From Bacteroidota bacterium (lineage in GTDB: Bacteria; Bacteroidota; Bacteroidia; Flavobacteriales; Crocinitomicaceae): a stretch of 38,022 bases of DNA. The notes beneath the pieces were generated by a model that searched no databases, was not told where the DNA came from, and saw nothing but the letters and a program-made list of their open reading frames with translations. This document shows, one piece after another, positions 8,478 to 17,380 of the stretch; within the stretch, counting starts at the first letter, position 1, and each line of letters opens with the position of its first letter. The DNA lies in the NCBI GenBank assembly GCA_029558435.1, contig JAKQEZ010000524.1, positions 1 to 38,022 of the forward strand, written 5' to 3'. The position numbers and the translations under genes were made by a program.

Positions 8478-9449
8478 TTATTTTTTTACTGCGGATAGTG
8501 TTATTTCACTGCATTTAAAATGACCTTCTGGGCAAGCTTTGAAACCATGCAATCCGCACGGACGGCAATACAATTCTCCCACATCCAAAATCTGACTATC
8601 ATCGGAAAGCGGACCAAAACCAAATGCTGGAATTGTAGATAAGAAAAAAGCTGTAACCGGTGCATTCATCGCCGATGCAATGTGTAAAGGTCCCGAATCG
8701 TTCACATAATTTCGTTGTGCATCTTTCATCAATGCTGCCGATTCTAATAAACTCAATTTCCCTGATAAATTAACCACGTTTGATTGATTACTTGCTGCAA
8801 TTATTCGCTCACACAATTCACCATCCGATGGCGCTCCCAATAAATAAATCGATGCCTCTTGCCCTAATGTATGAATCAACTCTACCCATTTTTTTTCGGG
8901 TAATTGCTTGGTAAACCACACTGATGCAGGTGCTAAACAATAATAGGTTTTTTGCTTATACATTGCAACCTTATCAAATTGTTTTTCAGAAGGATATAAA
9001 ACAGGACGCACTTTTTTTACTGCACCAAACTCCAATAACAGTTGCATATTTCGCTCCACCTCGTGCGTACCATCGCCTATGGTGTGTTCAAACGATTTTG
9101 AAAACCCAAATGAGAACGGATTTTTCTTAAATCCATACATTTTTTTTGCACCACTTAACAGGGTTAAAATTCCCGAGCTACCAAAGCGTTGAAAATTAAA
9201 AACAATGTCGTATTGGCGTTTTTTAAAAACTTTTCTCAACCGAAAAATCTCCTTGAATTTACCTGCTTTTTTATCAAATGTAAAAACATGGGTCAGCTGC
9301 GGATTGTTTTCCAACAACGATTCATTTCCTTTTTTCACCACCACATCAATTTCAGCTTCTGGAAACAAGCGTTTTGCTTCCGAAAAAGCAGCTGTAGCAA
9401 GTATTACGTCGCCTAAAAATGCAGTTTGAATAAATAAAATACGCTTCAC
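8478..9449 (-). CDS. Glycosyltransferase family 9 (heptosyltransferase-like)
   Basis: A 323-residue GT-B enzyme of family GT9, which in Gram-negative bacteria adds heptose or related sugars to the lipopolysaccharide core at the inner face of the cytoplasmic membrane. The N-terminus MKRILFIQTAFLGDVILATA is the typical GT9 opening, with the conserved Gly-Asp near residue 13. LAPASVWFTKQLPEKKW starts the C-terminal Rossmann domain. VNDSGPLHIASAMNAPVTAFF is the donor-binding motif. A C-terminal cysteine cluster (CRPC, then two more Cys within 15 residues) is common in this family. The sugar cannot be told from sequence. It has a strong promoter of its own, is divergent from mraZ, and a possible MraZ site lies about 45 bases upstream of that promoter. 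Confidence 0.88.
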   Translation of the reverse strand: MKRILFIQTAFLGDVILATAAFSEAKRLFPEAEIDVVVKKGNESLLENNPQLTHVFTFDKKAGKFKEIFRLRKVFKKRQYDIVFNFQRFGSSGILTLLSGAKKMYGFKKNPFSFGFSKSFEHTIGDGTHEVERNMQLLLEFGAVKKVRPVLYPSEKQFDKVAMYKQKTYYCLAPASVWFTKQLPEKKWVELIHTLGQEASIYLLGAPSDGELCERIIAASNQSNVVNLSGKLSLLESAALMKDAQRNYVNDSGPLHIASAMNAPVTAFFLSTIPAFGFGPLSDDSQILDVGELYCRPCGLHGFKACPEGHFKCSEITLSAVKK

Positions 9450-9468
9450 AGTTTTTACTTAGAGATAA

Positions 9469-9496
9469 CAAAGTTAAAAGAAAAAACGAACATCAA
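9469..9496 (-). promoter_or_regulatory. Promoter (TTG-N17-TAnnTTTG) for the GT9 gene
   Basis: The minus strand has TAACTTTG at 9476-9469 and TTG (within GGTTTGA) at 9496-9494, spacer 17 bases. This is one of the two best full consensus matches in the window. The -7 box ends 19 bases before the ATG. Confidence 0.65.
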
Positions 9497-9540
9497 ACCG
9501 ATAAAAATAGATTGTTAATTACAAACTTTTATTCACAATT

Positions 9541-9555
9541 ACCACTTTTTACCAC
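9541..9555 (-). promoter_or_regulatory. Predicted MraZ binding site, distal inverted copy
   Basis: The minus strand reads GTGGTAAAAAGTGGT, identical to the 15 bases at 9661-9675 on the plus strand. It contains two GTGGT units 10 bases apart, the helical spacing seen in known MraZ operators. It lies between the GT9 and mraZ promoters. Confidence 0.55.
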
Positions 9556-9619
9556 CAACAATCAAAATCAATAAAACGCTTATTTTTCAATAGTTTTTAG
9601 CTATTTATTGAAACTTTTT

Positions 9620-9627
9620 TATCTTTG
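9620..9627 (+). promoter_or_regulatory. -7 promoter box for the mraZ operon
   Basis: The box reads TATCTTTG, an exact TAnnTTTG match about 80 bases before the mraZ ATG. It lies between two inverted copies of the proposed MraZ box. A well-spaced -33 TTG is not evident. Confidence 0.5.
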
Positions 9628-9650
9628 TTACGTTAATAGTTATCAACAAT

Positions 9651-9680
9651 CACTTTAAAAGTGGTAAAAAGTGGTAAAAT
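9651..9680 (+). promoter_or_regulatory. Predicted MraZ operator in the mraZ leader
   Basis: Two direct units AAAGTGG and AAAGTGG separated by three bases (9658-9674) match the AAAGTG-N3 direct-repeat pattern reported for MraZ of mycoplasmas, and the 10-base period of MraZ sites in other bacteria. A palindromic CACTTTAAAAGTG precedes them (9651-9663). Lying downstream of the -7 box, binding here would block transcription of the dcw operon, consistent with the known autorepression by MraZ. Confidence 0.65.
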
Positions 9681-9709
9681 AGTTATTATTTTTACCCATT
9701 ATTTGCATC

Positions 9710-10171
9710 ATGGCAGGATTAGTAGGAGAATACGAAGTAAAATTGGACGCTAAAGGGCGTTTCTTGTTTCCGGCAGGTTTACGGAAGCAACTTCCTCCTG
9801 TATCTCAAAATGATTTCATGTTGAACAAAGGATTTGAGGATTGCTTAACGCTCTATCCCCTTGTAGAATGGGAAAAAATCAGCGAGAAGTTGTCAAAAAT
9901 GAATTTGTTTAAACCAAAAAACAGAATGTTTTACCGTTTGTTTCACCAAGGAGCTAAACAAGTTGCTTTGGACAATGCGGGACGAATTTTAATACCTTCT
10001 ACGCATGTGGAACGTGTTGGAATCAAACAGGATGTAATGCTCATTGCTTACAATGACAGAATTGAAATCTGGGATAAAGCTAAATACTACGCTCTTATTG
10101 AAGAGAACATGGTGGACTTCGCTGATTTGGCGGATGAAGTAATGGGTGATTTGAATGACGACACAGAATAA
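9710..10171 (+). CDS. mraZ: MraZ transcriptional regulator of the dcw cluster
   Basis: A 153-residue protein made of two SpoVT/AbrB-like halves. It opens with GEYEVKLDAKGRFLFPAGLR, and the second repeat carries DNAGRILIPSTHVERVGI; the two DxxGR motifs are diagnostic. MraZ forms a ring-shaped oligomer on the nucleoid that binds direct repeats upstream of its own gene and tunes expression of the division and cell wall cluster, often in opposition to RsmH. The leader contains matching direct repeats. It overlaps the next gene rsmH by 17 bases, so the two are translationally coupled, as usual for this pair. Confidence 0.97.
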   Translation: MAGLVGEYEVKLDAKGRFLFPAGLRKQLPPVSQNDFMLNKGFEDCLTLYPLVEWEKISEKLSKMNLFKPKNRMFYRLFHQGAKQVALDNAGRILIPSTHVERVGIKQDVMLIAYNDRIEIWDKAKYYALIEENMVDFADLADEVMGDLNDDTE

Positions 10172-11081
10172 CACATACCACGTTCCCGTAATGTTATCGG
10201 AATGCCTTGAAGGATTGAATATCAATCCAGATGGGGTTTATATTGACGTAACTTTTGGTGGCGGCGGACATTCGCGTGCCATCTTCGAAAAATTAAGTCC
10301 AAAAGGAAAATTAATTGTTTTTGACCAAGATCCAGATGCAAAGAAAAATGCATGGGAAGCTCCCAATTTTTTCTTTGTTGCTGCCAACTTTTCGTTTCTA
10401 CAAAACCATTTGCGTCTTTTAGGAATAAAGGAAGTGGATGGTATTTTGGGTGATTTGGGTGTTTCATCGCATCAATTTGATGAAGAGCAACGCGGTTTTT
10501 CGATTCGTGGCAATGCTCCATTGGATATGCGCATGAATCAAAATGGTGAGCTTTCTGCAAAAAATGTAATCAACGAGTACGATGAGGCGGAGTTAATTCG
10601 TGTTTTCAGAAATTATGGAGAATTGAAAAATGCCCGTTCTGTGGCACAAACCATTGTTTCTAAACGTGAATCAAAAGCCATTGAAACCACACAAGATTTG
10701 ATGAGTGCTATTGAAAAACACGCACCAAAATTTAAAGATCATAAGTTTTATGCGCAAGTTTTTCAAGCCATTCGCATTGAGGTTAACCAAGAAATGGAGG
10801 TGTTGGAGCGTTTTTTAAAACAAACAGAAAATGTTATCAAACCTGGAGGTAGATTGGTAATCATGTCTTACCATTCATTGGAAGATAGATTGGTGAAAAA
10901 CTACATTAAAACAGGAAATACAGCTGGAAAAATAGAGAAAGATTTTTTTGGCAACATTCTAAAACCTTTTTCAGAGGTGGTGCGAGGAATTGTAACGCCA
11001 ACTGAAGAAGAATGTGAACGTAACTCGCGTGCACGAAGCGCTAAATTACGCATAGCAGAAAAAGTAACTACTAAAAAATAG
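10155..11081 (+). CDS. rsmH: 16S rRNA (cytosine(1402)-N(4))-methyltransferase
   Basis: A 308-residue SAM-dependent methyltransferase that modifies N4 of C1402 in the 16S rRNA decoding centre. HVPVMLSECLEGL opens the protein. DVTFGGGGHSRAI is the SAM-binding loop, FDQDPDA follows, and GDLGVSSHQFDEEQRGFS with PLDMRM is the signature of the RsmH/MraW family. VIMSYHSLEDRLVK and the C-terminal RNSRARSAKLR are also conserved. The start overlaps mraZ by 17 bases. The length is normal. It is the second gene of the dcw operon, 13 bases before the ftsL-like gene. Confidence 0.97.
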   Translation: MTTQNNTYHVPVMLSECLEGLNINPDGVYIDVTFGGGGHSRAIFEKLSPKGKLIVFDQDPDAKKNAWEAPNFFFVAANFSFLQNHLRLLGIKEVDGILGDLGVSSHQFDEEQRGFSIRGNAPLDMRMNQNGELSAKNVINEYDEAELIRVFRNYGELKNARSVAQTIVSKRESKAIETTQDLMSAIEKHAPKFKDHKFYAQVFQAIRIEVNQEMEVLERFLKQTENVIKPGGRLVIMSYHSLEDRLVKNYIKTGNTAGKIEKDFFGNILKPFSEVVRGIVTPTEEECERNSRARSAKLRIAEKVTTKK

Positions 11082-11094
11082 CCGTTTCTACGCA

Positions 11095-11517
11095 ATGGAA
11101 AACGAAATTATAGAAAAAGAAGTTGAACAAGAAGAGGTGAAGCAACCCACTCAGAAGGCTAAAAAAGAAAAAGCCACTTCTGAGCGCAAAAAACCTTCAC
11201 TTTCGGTGTCGCAGATTCTCAATGGTGAGTTTCTGACACGTGAGTTTGTGCTCAACAACCTCAACTTTATCTTTTTTATAATTCTCTTATTGATTTTGAT
11301 TGTGGCAAAAGGATATTATGGTAAACAATTGAACGATAATGTCAACAAGTCGCAAAAAGAATTGGATGAGATTACCGCAGAATATGTAGAAGCAAAGGCA
11401 AAATTGGAAGAAGTTACTAGAAGACAAATTTTGGTTGAACAATTAGAAGCACGTGGATTAAAAGAAACGGTTAATCCAACAAAAGTGATACGCATACGAG
11501 AGAAAAAAGAAAAATAA
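11095..11517 (+). CDS. ftsL: FtsL-like bitopic division protein
   Basis: A 140-residue protein with a highly charged, Lys/Glu-rich cytoplasmic tail (residues 1-50), one membrane helix (about 55-73, FIFFIILLLILIVA) and a short periplasmic coiled coil (about 84-120, rich in Glu, Lys and Leu heptads). That is the topology of FtsL, which in the divisome pairs with FtsB and FtsQ and activates FtsWI. Position between rsmH and ftsI is the standard ftsL slot. Sequence identity in this family is low, so the name rests on topology and synteny. Its stop and the ftsI start share one base (TAATG), implying translational coupling. Confidence 0.85.
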   Translation: MENEIIEKEVEQEEVKQPTQKAKKEKATSERKKPSLSVSQILNGEFLTREFVLNNLNFIFFIILLLILIVAKGYYGKQLNDNVNKSQKELDEITAEYVEAKAKLEEVTRRQILVEQLEARGLKETVNPTKVIRIREKKEK

Positions 11518-13625
11518 TGGACTCTAAAAAAGGCATATATTGGCGTGTTTACGTGGTGTACCTCGGTTTTCTATTACTGATGACTTTGGTGCTCTACAAA
11601 ACGGCTGCGCTTCAAATGGAGGGTCGCTCTGAAGTGTTTTCTGCCAACAATGGTGTGCAAGAAAAAATGCCTACACGCACTGTTCAACGTGTACCACGTA
11701 GAGGAGAAATTTTGGACGCTAATTATAAACAACTTGTAACCTCTGTTTCTTTTTACGATATTCACATGGATCCATCGGTAGTAGATAAAGAATTGTTTGA
11801 TGCTGAAGTTAATGGTTTGGCGCAAGGTTTATTTGAATTGTTTCCTGATAAAACTGCTAGTGAGTGGGAACATTACATTCGTTCTGCTAAAGCTTCAAAA
11901 AAACGTTATTTACTCATCAAACGCAAAGCCACCATTGACGAGCGCAATCAATTGTTAAAACTTCCAATTTTCAATAAAGGCCGATTAAAAGGTGGTCTCA
12001 TAGCTTCTGAAGAAACAATTGTAAGAAAACGCCCGCACGGTGAATTATTAAAAAGAACATTGGGTTATTTTAGACCGCAAGAAGGTAGCACTGGCGAATT
12101 AAAAGTTGGATTAGAAGGTGCATTCAACGCATACTTAGCTGGTGAAAACGGTGAAGAGGTAGAACAAAAATATGGCAACGGTTGGAAAAAAACGGGACAA
12201 ATAATCCGCGATGCCGTTGAAGGTGCTGATGTAGTTTCAACAATAGATTTAGAAATTCAAGAGGTGGCTCATACCGAATTGGAAAACCAATTGAAACATC
12301 AAAACGCAAAACACGGAGCGGTGATTGTGATGGAAGTTAAAACAGGTTTTATCAAAGCAATTGCTTCTCTTTCAAGAGCTGAAGATGGAAACTATTACGA
12401 AACATTTAACCATGCATTGGGAACTAAAGAAGTGCCTGGTTCTACCTTCAAATTGGCTTCATTGATGGCTTTGTTGGAAGATAAAAAAGTGACAATAAAC
12501 GATGAAGTAAATGCCACTGGAGAATACCGCTTTTTTAACAATGTGATGAAAGACCACAACGGTGGGTTTGGCAAAATAACCATTAAACAAGCTTTTGAAC
12601 ACTCCTCCAACGTGTTTACAAAAATTGTTTACAATGCATACAAAAGCAATCCTATGCAATACATCAATCGTTTACGCAGTTTTGGATTGGCGGATTCATT
12701 GGGATTGGACATCAAAGGTGAAGCAAAACCAACGATGTATTATCCAAAACACCCAAATTGGTCAGGGTTGTCATTGCCATGGATGGCGGTTGGTTATGAA
12801 GTGCAGCAAACTCCTATGCAAACTCTAGCTTTTTACAATGCTGTTGCCAATAACGGGCGTTTTATGAAACCTCAATTTGTGAAAGAAGTAAGACGTGGAC
12901 AAGAAGTTATCAAAACCTTTGCCCCTGTTGCATTGCACGAACGAATTTGCTCTCAAAACACCATCAACCAACTAAAAGAATGTTTGGAAGGTGTTATGTT
13001 GGAAGGAACAGGAAAACGCTTAAAATCGTCGTTTTTTACTAGTGCCGGAAAAACAGGTACAGCCCGCGTTTTGAACGCCGATAATTCTTATGGCGATAAA
13101 GGAAGTTACAAATACCAAGCTTCGTTTGTTGGCTATTTCCCAGCAGATGAACCGATGTATTCGTGCATTGTTGTGGTATCGGAGCCAGAATCTGATTTTT
13201 ATGGAGCCATCGTTTCGGGGACTGTATTTGCATCCATTGCCAACAAAGTATATGCCTCTGCATTAAAATACCACGATGCGATTAATGAAAAGAAACAACG
13301 TTTGCAAGAAGCTCCAGTTTCGAAAGGTGGAAATAAAAACGACTTGGAAAAAGTGTTAAACGCTTTTAAAATTCGCTTTGATTTAGAAGGAGATGGCGAA
13401 TGGTTGAGCACTTCAAAACAAGATAATTTCGTTCGTTTAACACCTCAAAAAACAATCGATAAATTGGTGCCAAATGTAGTGGGAATGAACGCTAAAGATG
13501 CTGTATTCCTTATTGAAAAAGCAGGAATGAAAGTAAAACTAAATGGCTATGGAACAGTGAGTACACAATCCATTGCTGCGGGAACAAGAGTAAGTGAACA
13601 AACCATTGTTTTAACATTAAAATAA
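11517..13625 (+). CDS. ftsI: Septal peptidoglycan transpeptidase (class B PBP, FtsI/PBP3-type)
   Basis: A 702-residue class B penicillin-binding protein that cross-links peptidoglycan at the septum. It has an N-terminal membrane anchor (about residues 10-28), then a pedestal domain beginning RVPRRGEILDANYKQL. The transpeptidase domain carries all three active-site motifs: Ser309-Thr-Phe-Lys312, Ser363-Ser-Asn365 and Lys512-Thr-Gly-Thr515. The last 55 residues (from about 648, LVPNVVGMNAKDAVFLIEKAG) form one PASTA domain, as seen in Bacteroidota FtsI. The start shares one base with the ftsL stop, and murE begins one base after the ftsI stop. All residues needed for catalysis are intact. Confidence 0.96.
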   Translation: MDSKKGIYWRVYVVYLGFLLLMTLVLYKTAALQMEGRSEVFSANNGVQEKMPTRTVQRVPRRGEILDANYKQLVTSVSFYDIHMDPSVVDKELFDAEVNGLAQGLFELFPDKTASEWEHYIRSAKASKKRYLLIKRKATIDERNQLLKLPIFNKGRLKGGLIASEETIVRKRPHGELLKRTLGYFRPQEGSTGELKVGLEGAFNAYLAGENGEEVEQKYGNGWKKTGQIIRDAVEGADVVSTIDLEIQEVAHTELENQLKHQNAKHGAVIVMEVKTGFIKAIASLSRAEDGNYYETFNHALGTKEVPGSTFKLASLMALLEDKKVTINDEVNATGEYRFFNNVMKDHNGGFGKITIKQAFEHSSNVFTKIVYNAYKSNPMQYINRLRSFGLADSLGLDIKGEAKPTMYYPKHPNWSGLSLPWMAVGYEVQQTPMQTLAFYNAVANNGRFMKPQFVKEVRRGQEVIKTFAPVALHERICSQNTINQLKECLEGVMLEGTGKRLKSSFFTSAGKTGTARVLNADNSYGDKGSYKYQASFVGYFPADEPMYSCIVVVSEPESDFYGAIVSGTVFASIANKVYASALKYHDAINEKKQRLQEAPVSKGGNKNDLEKVLNAFKIRFDLEGDGEWLSTSKQDNFVRLTPQKTIDKLVPNVVGMNAKDAVFLIEKAGMKVKLNGYGTVSTQSIAAGTRVSEQTIVLTLK

Positions 13626-13626
13626 A

Positions 13627-15087
13627 ATGGAAAAAATAGTTAAAGATCTATTGTATGGCGTTCAATTAACGACAGTTGTTGGTTCAACCGACGCAACTGT
13701 TACCAACTTAGTATTGGACTCTCGCGAAGCTAAAGATGGCAGTCTTTTCTTTGCAATAGGCGGCGTAAAATTTGATGGACATGATTTCATCCCAGCAGTG
13801 ATTGCACAAGGTTGTAAAGTGATAATTGCTGAAAAAGAAGTTGCTGTTCCTGCTGATGTAACGTTAATTGTTACCAACAACTCACACAAAGCAGCTGGTA
13901 TTATTGCAAGTAATTTTTATGGAGAGCCTTCAACGCAATTGCGCTTAATTGGAACAACAGGTACCAACGGAAAAACAACCACTTCTACACTGTTGTACAA
14001 TTTATTTACAAAATTGGGTTACCAAGTAGGATTAATTTCTACGGTTGTTAACAAAATTGGCGATCAGGAAATACCATCTACACATACCACACCCAACCCA
14101 GTTGCACTCAACGAATTGTTGGCAAAAATGGTGGATGAAGGTTGTGCCTATTGTTTTATGGAAGTGAGTTCGCATGCTATTCATCAAAACCGTATTGCTG
14201 GGTTAACATTTGCCGGAGGCGTATTTACCAACATTACACACGATCATTTGGATTATCACGGAACGTTTAAAGAATACTTAGACGTTAAAAAAGCATTCTT
14301 TGATCAATTGCCCAAAACAGCGTTTGCATTGACCAATATTGACGATAAAAACGGTCGCTACATAGTGCAAAACACCCCAGCAAAAGTAATTACGTATGCT
14401 CTTAAAACACCAGCCGATTGCAAAGTAAAAGTAATTGAAAATCAATTTTCTGGGTTGGAATTAAACATCAACGGGAAAGAAATTTGGTCGCGTTTGGTTG
14501 GAGATTTCAATGCCTACAATATTTTGGCAGCATACTCAGTAGCCATGCAATTACACGAAGATGAAACCGATGTGTTGCGTGTTTTGAGTTCATTGGAATC
14601 GGTTGAAGGGCGTTTTCAATATTTTGTGGCAGCAAACGGAGTGGTAGCCATCATTGACTATGCACACACACCCGATGCCTTGGAAAATGTATTAAAAACC
14701 ATTACCAACATCCGCACAAAAAACGAAACTTTGTTTACCATCATTGGTTGTGGTGGCGATAGAGATAAAGCAAAACGTCCAGAAATGGCTGCAATTGCAT
14801 GTGAATTGAGCGACAAAGTCATTTTTACATCCGACAATCCTCGTACCGAAGATCCAGAACAAATTTTAGACGATATGAGCAAAGGTGTGCCTGGTCATCA
14901 TTTCAAAAAAACATTGACCGTTGTTGACCGTAAACAAGCAATTAAAACTGCAATTTCTATGGCTCAAAAAGGCGATATCATCTTAATTGCCGGAAAAGGA
15001 CACGAAAAATACCAAGAAATAAACGGTGTAAAACACGACTTTGACGACCGTAAAATTGCAATGGAATTATTTGAAAAAATGAATTAA
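13627..15087 (+). CDS. murE: UDP-MurNAc-tripeptide synthetase, probably meso-DAP adding
   Basis: A 486-residue Mur ligase that adds the third amino acid to UDP-MurNAc-L-Ala-D-Glu in the cytoplasm, using ATP. LDSREAKDGSLFFAIGG is the N-terminal UDP-binding part. GTTGTNGKTTT holds the ATP-binding Lys116. EVSSHAIHQNRI and THDHLDYHGTFKEY are the central-domain motifs. The C-terminal DNPR motif at 403-406 is the one that selects meso-diaminopimelate rather than lysine. GKGHEKYQ follows near the end. The stop codon shares one base with the start of the inserted nuclease-family gene, so that gene is coupled to murE translation. Confidence 0.96.
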   Translation: MEKIVKDLLYGVQLTTVVGSTDATVTNLVLDSREAKDGSLFFAIGGVKFDGHDFIPAVIAQGCKVIIAEKEVAVPADVTLIVTNNSHKAAGIIASNFYGEPSTQLRLIGTTGTNGKTTTSTLLYNLFTKLGYQVGLISTVVNKIGDQEIPSTHTTPNPVALNELLAKMVDEGCAYCFMEVSSHAIHQNRIAGLTFAGGVFTNITHDHLDYHGTFKEYLDVKKAFFDQLPKTAFALTNIDDKNGRYIVQNTPAKVITYALKTPADCKVKVIENQFSGLELNINGKEIWSRLVGDFNAYNILAAYSVAMQLHEDETDVLRVLSSLESVEGRFQYFVAANGVVAIIDYAHTPDALENVLKTITNIRTKNETLFTIIGCGGDRDKAKRPEMAAIACELSDKVIFTSDNPRTEDPEQILDDMSKGVPGHHFKKTLTVVDRKQAIKTAISMAQKGDIILIAGKGHEKYQEINGVKHDFDDRKIAMELFEKMN

Positions 15088-16121
15088 TGTTAGATATCAC
15101 TCAACATAGCGATTATCATAAATTATCTGAGCAAATTTTTGAAAAAATAAAAATTGCTCAGTCAAAAGCATTATTTAAAGTTAATGCAGAGATGCTTACG
15201 CTTTATTGGGAGATAGGTTCGTTAATTATTTCAAATCAAAATCAACATGGTTGGGGTAGTAAAATAATAGAATTTCTATCAAAAGATTTAGCAAAATCAT
15301 TTCCAAATAATTCTGGATTTTCTATTCGCAACTTAAAATATATGAAAGCTTTTGCTGAAGCTTACCCAGAATTCCCAATTGTGCAAGTGGGACTTGCACA
15401 AAAGAATGAGGGAAAAGTGCAAGTGGAACTTGCACAAATTTCTTGGTACCACCACATTAGCTTACTAACAAAAATAAAAGATGTAAACAAAAGAGCTTTT
15501 TATATAGTTGAGACAGCTAAAAATGAATGGAGTAGAAATATTATGCTACTTCAAATACAAAACAACTATTACGAGCGAAAGGGGAAGGCAACCAATAATT
15601 TTGATAAAACATTACCTTCTCATCAATCAGAATTGGCTAAAGAAGTATTTAAAAATCCATACAATTTTGAATTTTTAATGCTTTCTGAGAGGGTTAGAGA
15701 ATATGAAATTGAAAAACTTTTGACAGAAAAAATTACTTCATTTCTTTTAGAACTCGGAAAAGGATTTGCATTCGTAGGAAGACAATACCCTATTACAATA
15801 GATAATACTGATTATAAAATAGATTTATTGTTTTATCACACCATCTTGCACGCATATGTTGTTGTAGAGTTAAAAGCAGGTGAATTCATGCCTGAATATG
15901 TATCAAAATTAAACTTCTACACAAATGCAATAGATGACAAACTAAAAACAAATAAAGATGAAAACACAATTGGATTGCTTTTATGTGCATCAAAAAGCGA
16001 TGTTAAAGTAGAGTATGCTATGAGAGGAATGGAGAAACCTCTTGGCGTTGCTACCTATCAACTTGCAAAACTTGTAAAGGAAAATATGAAGCAATTCATA
16101 ACATTAAATAACGAAGAATAA
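15087..16121 (+). CDS. DUF1016/YhcG-type PDDEXK nuclease-family protein inserted in the dcw operon
   Basis: A 344-residue protein with the DUF1016 N-terminal domain (about 10-165, with [24 protein letters not shown] and [13 protein letters not shown]) and a C-terminal PDDEXK nuclease-like domain. In the latter, Asp246 in YKIDLLFYH and Glu261-x-Lys263 in VVELKAGEF form the catalytic pattern, so the nuclease site looks intact. The family is widespread next to restriction-modification and phage-defence genes and its function is not settled. Here it lies between murE and mraY, starting on the last base of murE (TAATG) and ending 14 bases before mraY. It is more AT-rich than its neighbours, which fits acquisition by transfer. 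Residues 99-117 hold a duplicated short peptide encoded by palindromic DNA. Confidence 0.88.
   Translation: MLDITQHSDYHKLSEQIFEKIKIAQSKALFKVNAEMLTLYWEIGSLIISNQNQHGWGSKIIEFLSKDLAKSFPNNSGFSIRNLKYMKAFAEAYPEFPIVQVGLAQKNEGKVQVELAQISWYHHISLLTKIKDVNKRAFYIVETAKNEWSRNIMLLQIQNNYYERKGKATNNFDKTLPSHQSELAKEVFKNPYNFEFLMLSERVREYEIEKLLTEKITSFLLELGKGFAFVGRQYPITIDNTDYKIDLLFYHTILHAYVVVELKAGEFMPEYVSKLNFYTNAIDDKLKTNKDENTIGLLLCASKSDVKVEYAMRGMEKPLGVATYQLAKLVKENMKQFITLNNEE
15381..15438 (+). repeat. Duplicated palindromic segment inside the DUF1016 gene
   Basis: Two near-identical 22-base units (15381-15402 and 15417-15438) are 36 bases apart, exactly 12 codons. Each contains a perfect 8-bp inverted repeat, GTGCAAGT and ACTTGCAC, around a 3-base loop. 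They encode VQVGLAQK and VQVELAQI, a small in-frame expansion at the end of the DUF1016 helical domain. Confidence 0.85.
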
Positions 16122-16135
16122 ATAAACAAAAACAC

Positions 16136-17380
16136 ATGTTGTACTATATTTTTAATTACTTAGATCAAATCAATGTGCCGGGAGCAGGTGTGTTTCACTA
16201 CATTTCGTTCCGTGCAGCAATGGCATTGATTACCTCGTTGGTTATTTCAATTATCATCGGAAAACGCATCATCAACGTGTTGCGCAAACAACAAATTGGA
16301 GAAACTGTGCGCGACCTAGGTTTGCAAGGACAATTGGAAAAATCGGGTACGCCAACCATGGGTGGGATCATCATTTTGAGTGCCATTTTTATTCCAACGT
16401 TGTTGTTTGCAAAATTGGATAACATCTACATTATCACCATGTTGTTATCTACAATTTGGTTGGGATTGATTGGCTTTTTGGACGATTACATCAAAGTTTT
16501 TAAAAAGAACAAAGAAGGATTAAAAGGAAAATTTAAAATCGTTGGTCAAATTGGTGTGGGCATTTTGGTAGGTTCCATGCTTTACTTCTCAGACGATGTG
16601 AAAGTGCATAAAAAAGTGCCTGCAGACTATGTTTTGCAATCCGACGAACACATTGTTTCGCACATGCATGATAACAGTGAACCCAACACCAAATGGATAG
16701 AATCGGATCACATAACAACTTCCATCCCATTTGTAAAGGGCAATGAATTCAACTACAACTGGTTGATTGGCGAAAACGGAACATCGCCTTATGGTTGGTT
16801 GATTTTTATTCCAGTAGTTATTTTCATTGTAACAGCCGTTTCAAATGGTGCTAACATGACCGATGGTTTGGACGGATTGGCTACCGGAACATCGGCAATT
16901 ATTGGGATTGCTCTTGCTGTTTTGGCTTATGTAAGCTCGCACGTAACCTTTGCCGATTACCTCAATGTGATGTACATTCCACGAGCGGAGGAAATGGTAA
17001 TTTTCATCTCGGCATTTGTGGGCGCATGTATTGGATTTTTGTGGTACAACTCCTTCCCTGCTCAAGTATTTATGGGCGATACAGGAAGTTTAGCATTGGG
17101 AGGAATCATTGCTGTGTTTGCCATTGCCATTCGCAAAGAATTGTTGATTCCAGTATTGTGTGGCATTTTCTTAATTGAAAATTTATCGGTAATGATGCAG
17201 GTAGGATATTTCAAATACACCAAAAAACGATTCGGTGAAGGACGACGCATCTTTAAAATGGCGCCTTTGCATCATCACTATCAAAAATCGGGATTGCACG
17301 AAGCTAAAATTGTTTCCCGCTTTTGGATTGTAGCGGTTTTACTTGCTGTAATCTCCATTGTAACGCTTAAAATGAGATAA
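16136..17380 (+). CDS. mraY: Phospho-N-acetylmuramoyl-pentapeptide-transferase
   Basis: A 414-residue polytopic inner-membrane enzyme (about ten helices) that transfers phospho-MurNAc-pentapeptide to undecaprenyl phosphate to make lipid [13 protein letters not shown] is followed by [12 protein letters not shown] with Asp116-Asp117. [12 protein letters not shown] places Asp243 and Asp246, and [12 protein letters not shown] and [12 protein letters not shown] are the later signatures. Catalytic Asp and His residues are all present. It is longer than E. coli MraY (360) because of an extra segment at about residues 155-205 before NYNWLIG, which is usual in Bacteroidota. It starts 14 bases after the DUF1016 gene and shares one base with murD. 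Confidence 0.97.
   Translation: MLYYIFNYLDQINVPGAGVFHYISFRAAMALITSLVISIIIGKRIINVLRKQQIGETVRDLGLQGQLEKSGTPTMGGIIILSAIFIPTLLFAKLDNIYIITMLLSTIWLGLIGFLDDYIKVFKKNKEGLKGKFKIVGQIGVGILVGSMLYFSDDVKVHKKVPADYVLQSDEHIVSHMHDNSEPNTKWIESDHITTSIPFVKGNEFNYNWLIGENGTSPYGWLIFIPVVIFIVTAVSNGANMTDGLDGLATGTSAIIGIALAVLAYVSSHVTFADYLNVMYIPRAEEMVIFISAFVGACIGFLWYNSFPAQVFMGDTGSLALGGIIAVFAIAIRKELLIPVLCGIFLIENLSVMMQVGYFKYTKKRFGEGRRIFKMAPLHHHYQKSGLHEAKIVSRFWIVAVLLAVISIVTLKMR

Noticed and set aside
15381..15438. Duplicated palindromes as a CRISPR-like or attachment site
   Set aside because: Only two copies, in frame and inside a coding domain, with a 14-base spacer; better explained as an in-gene duplication.
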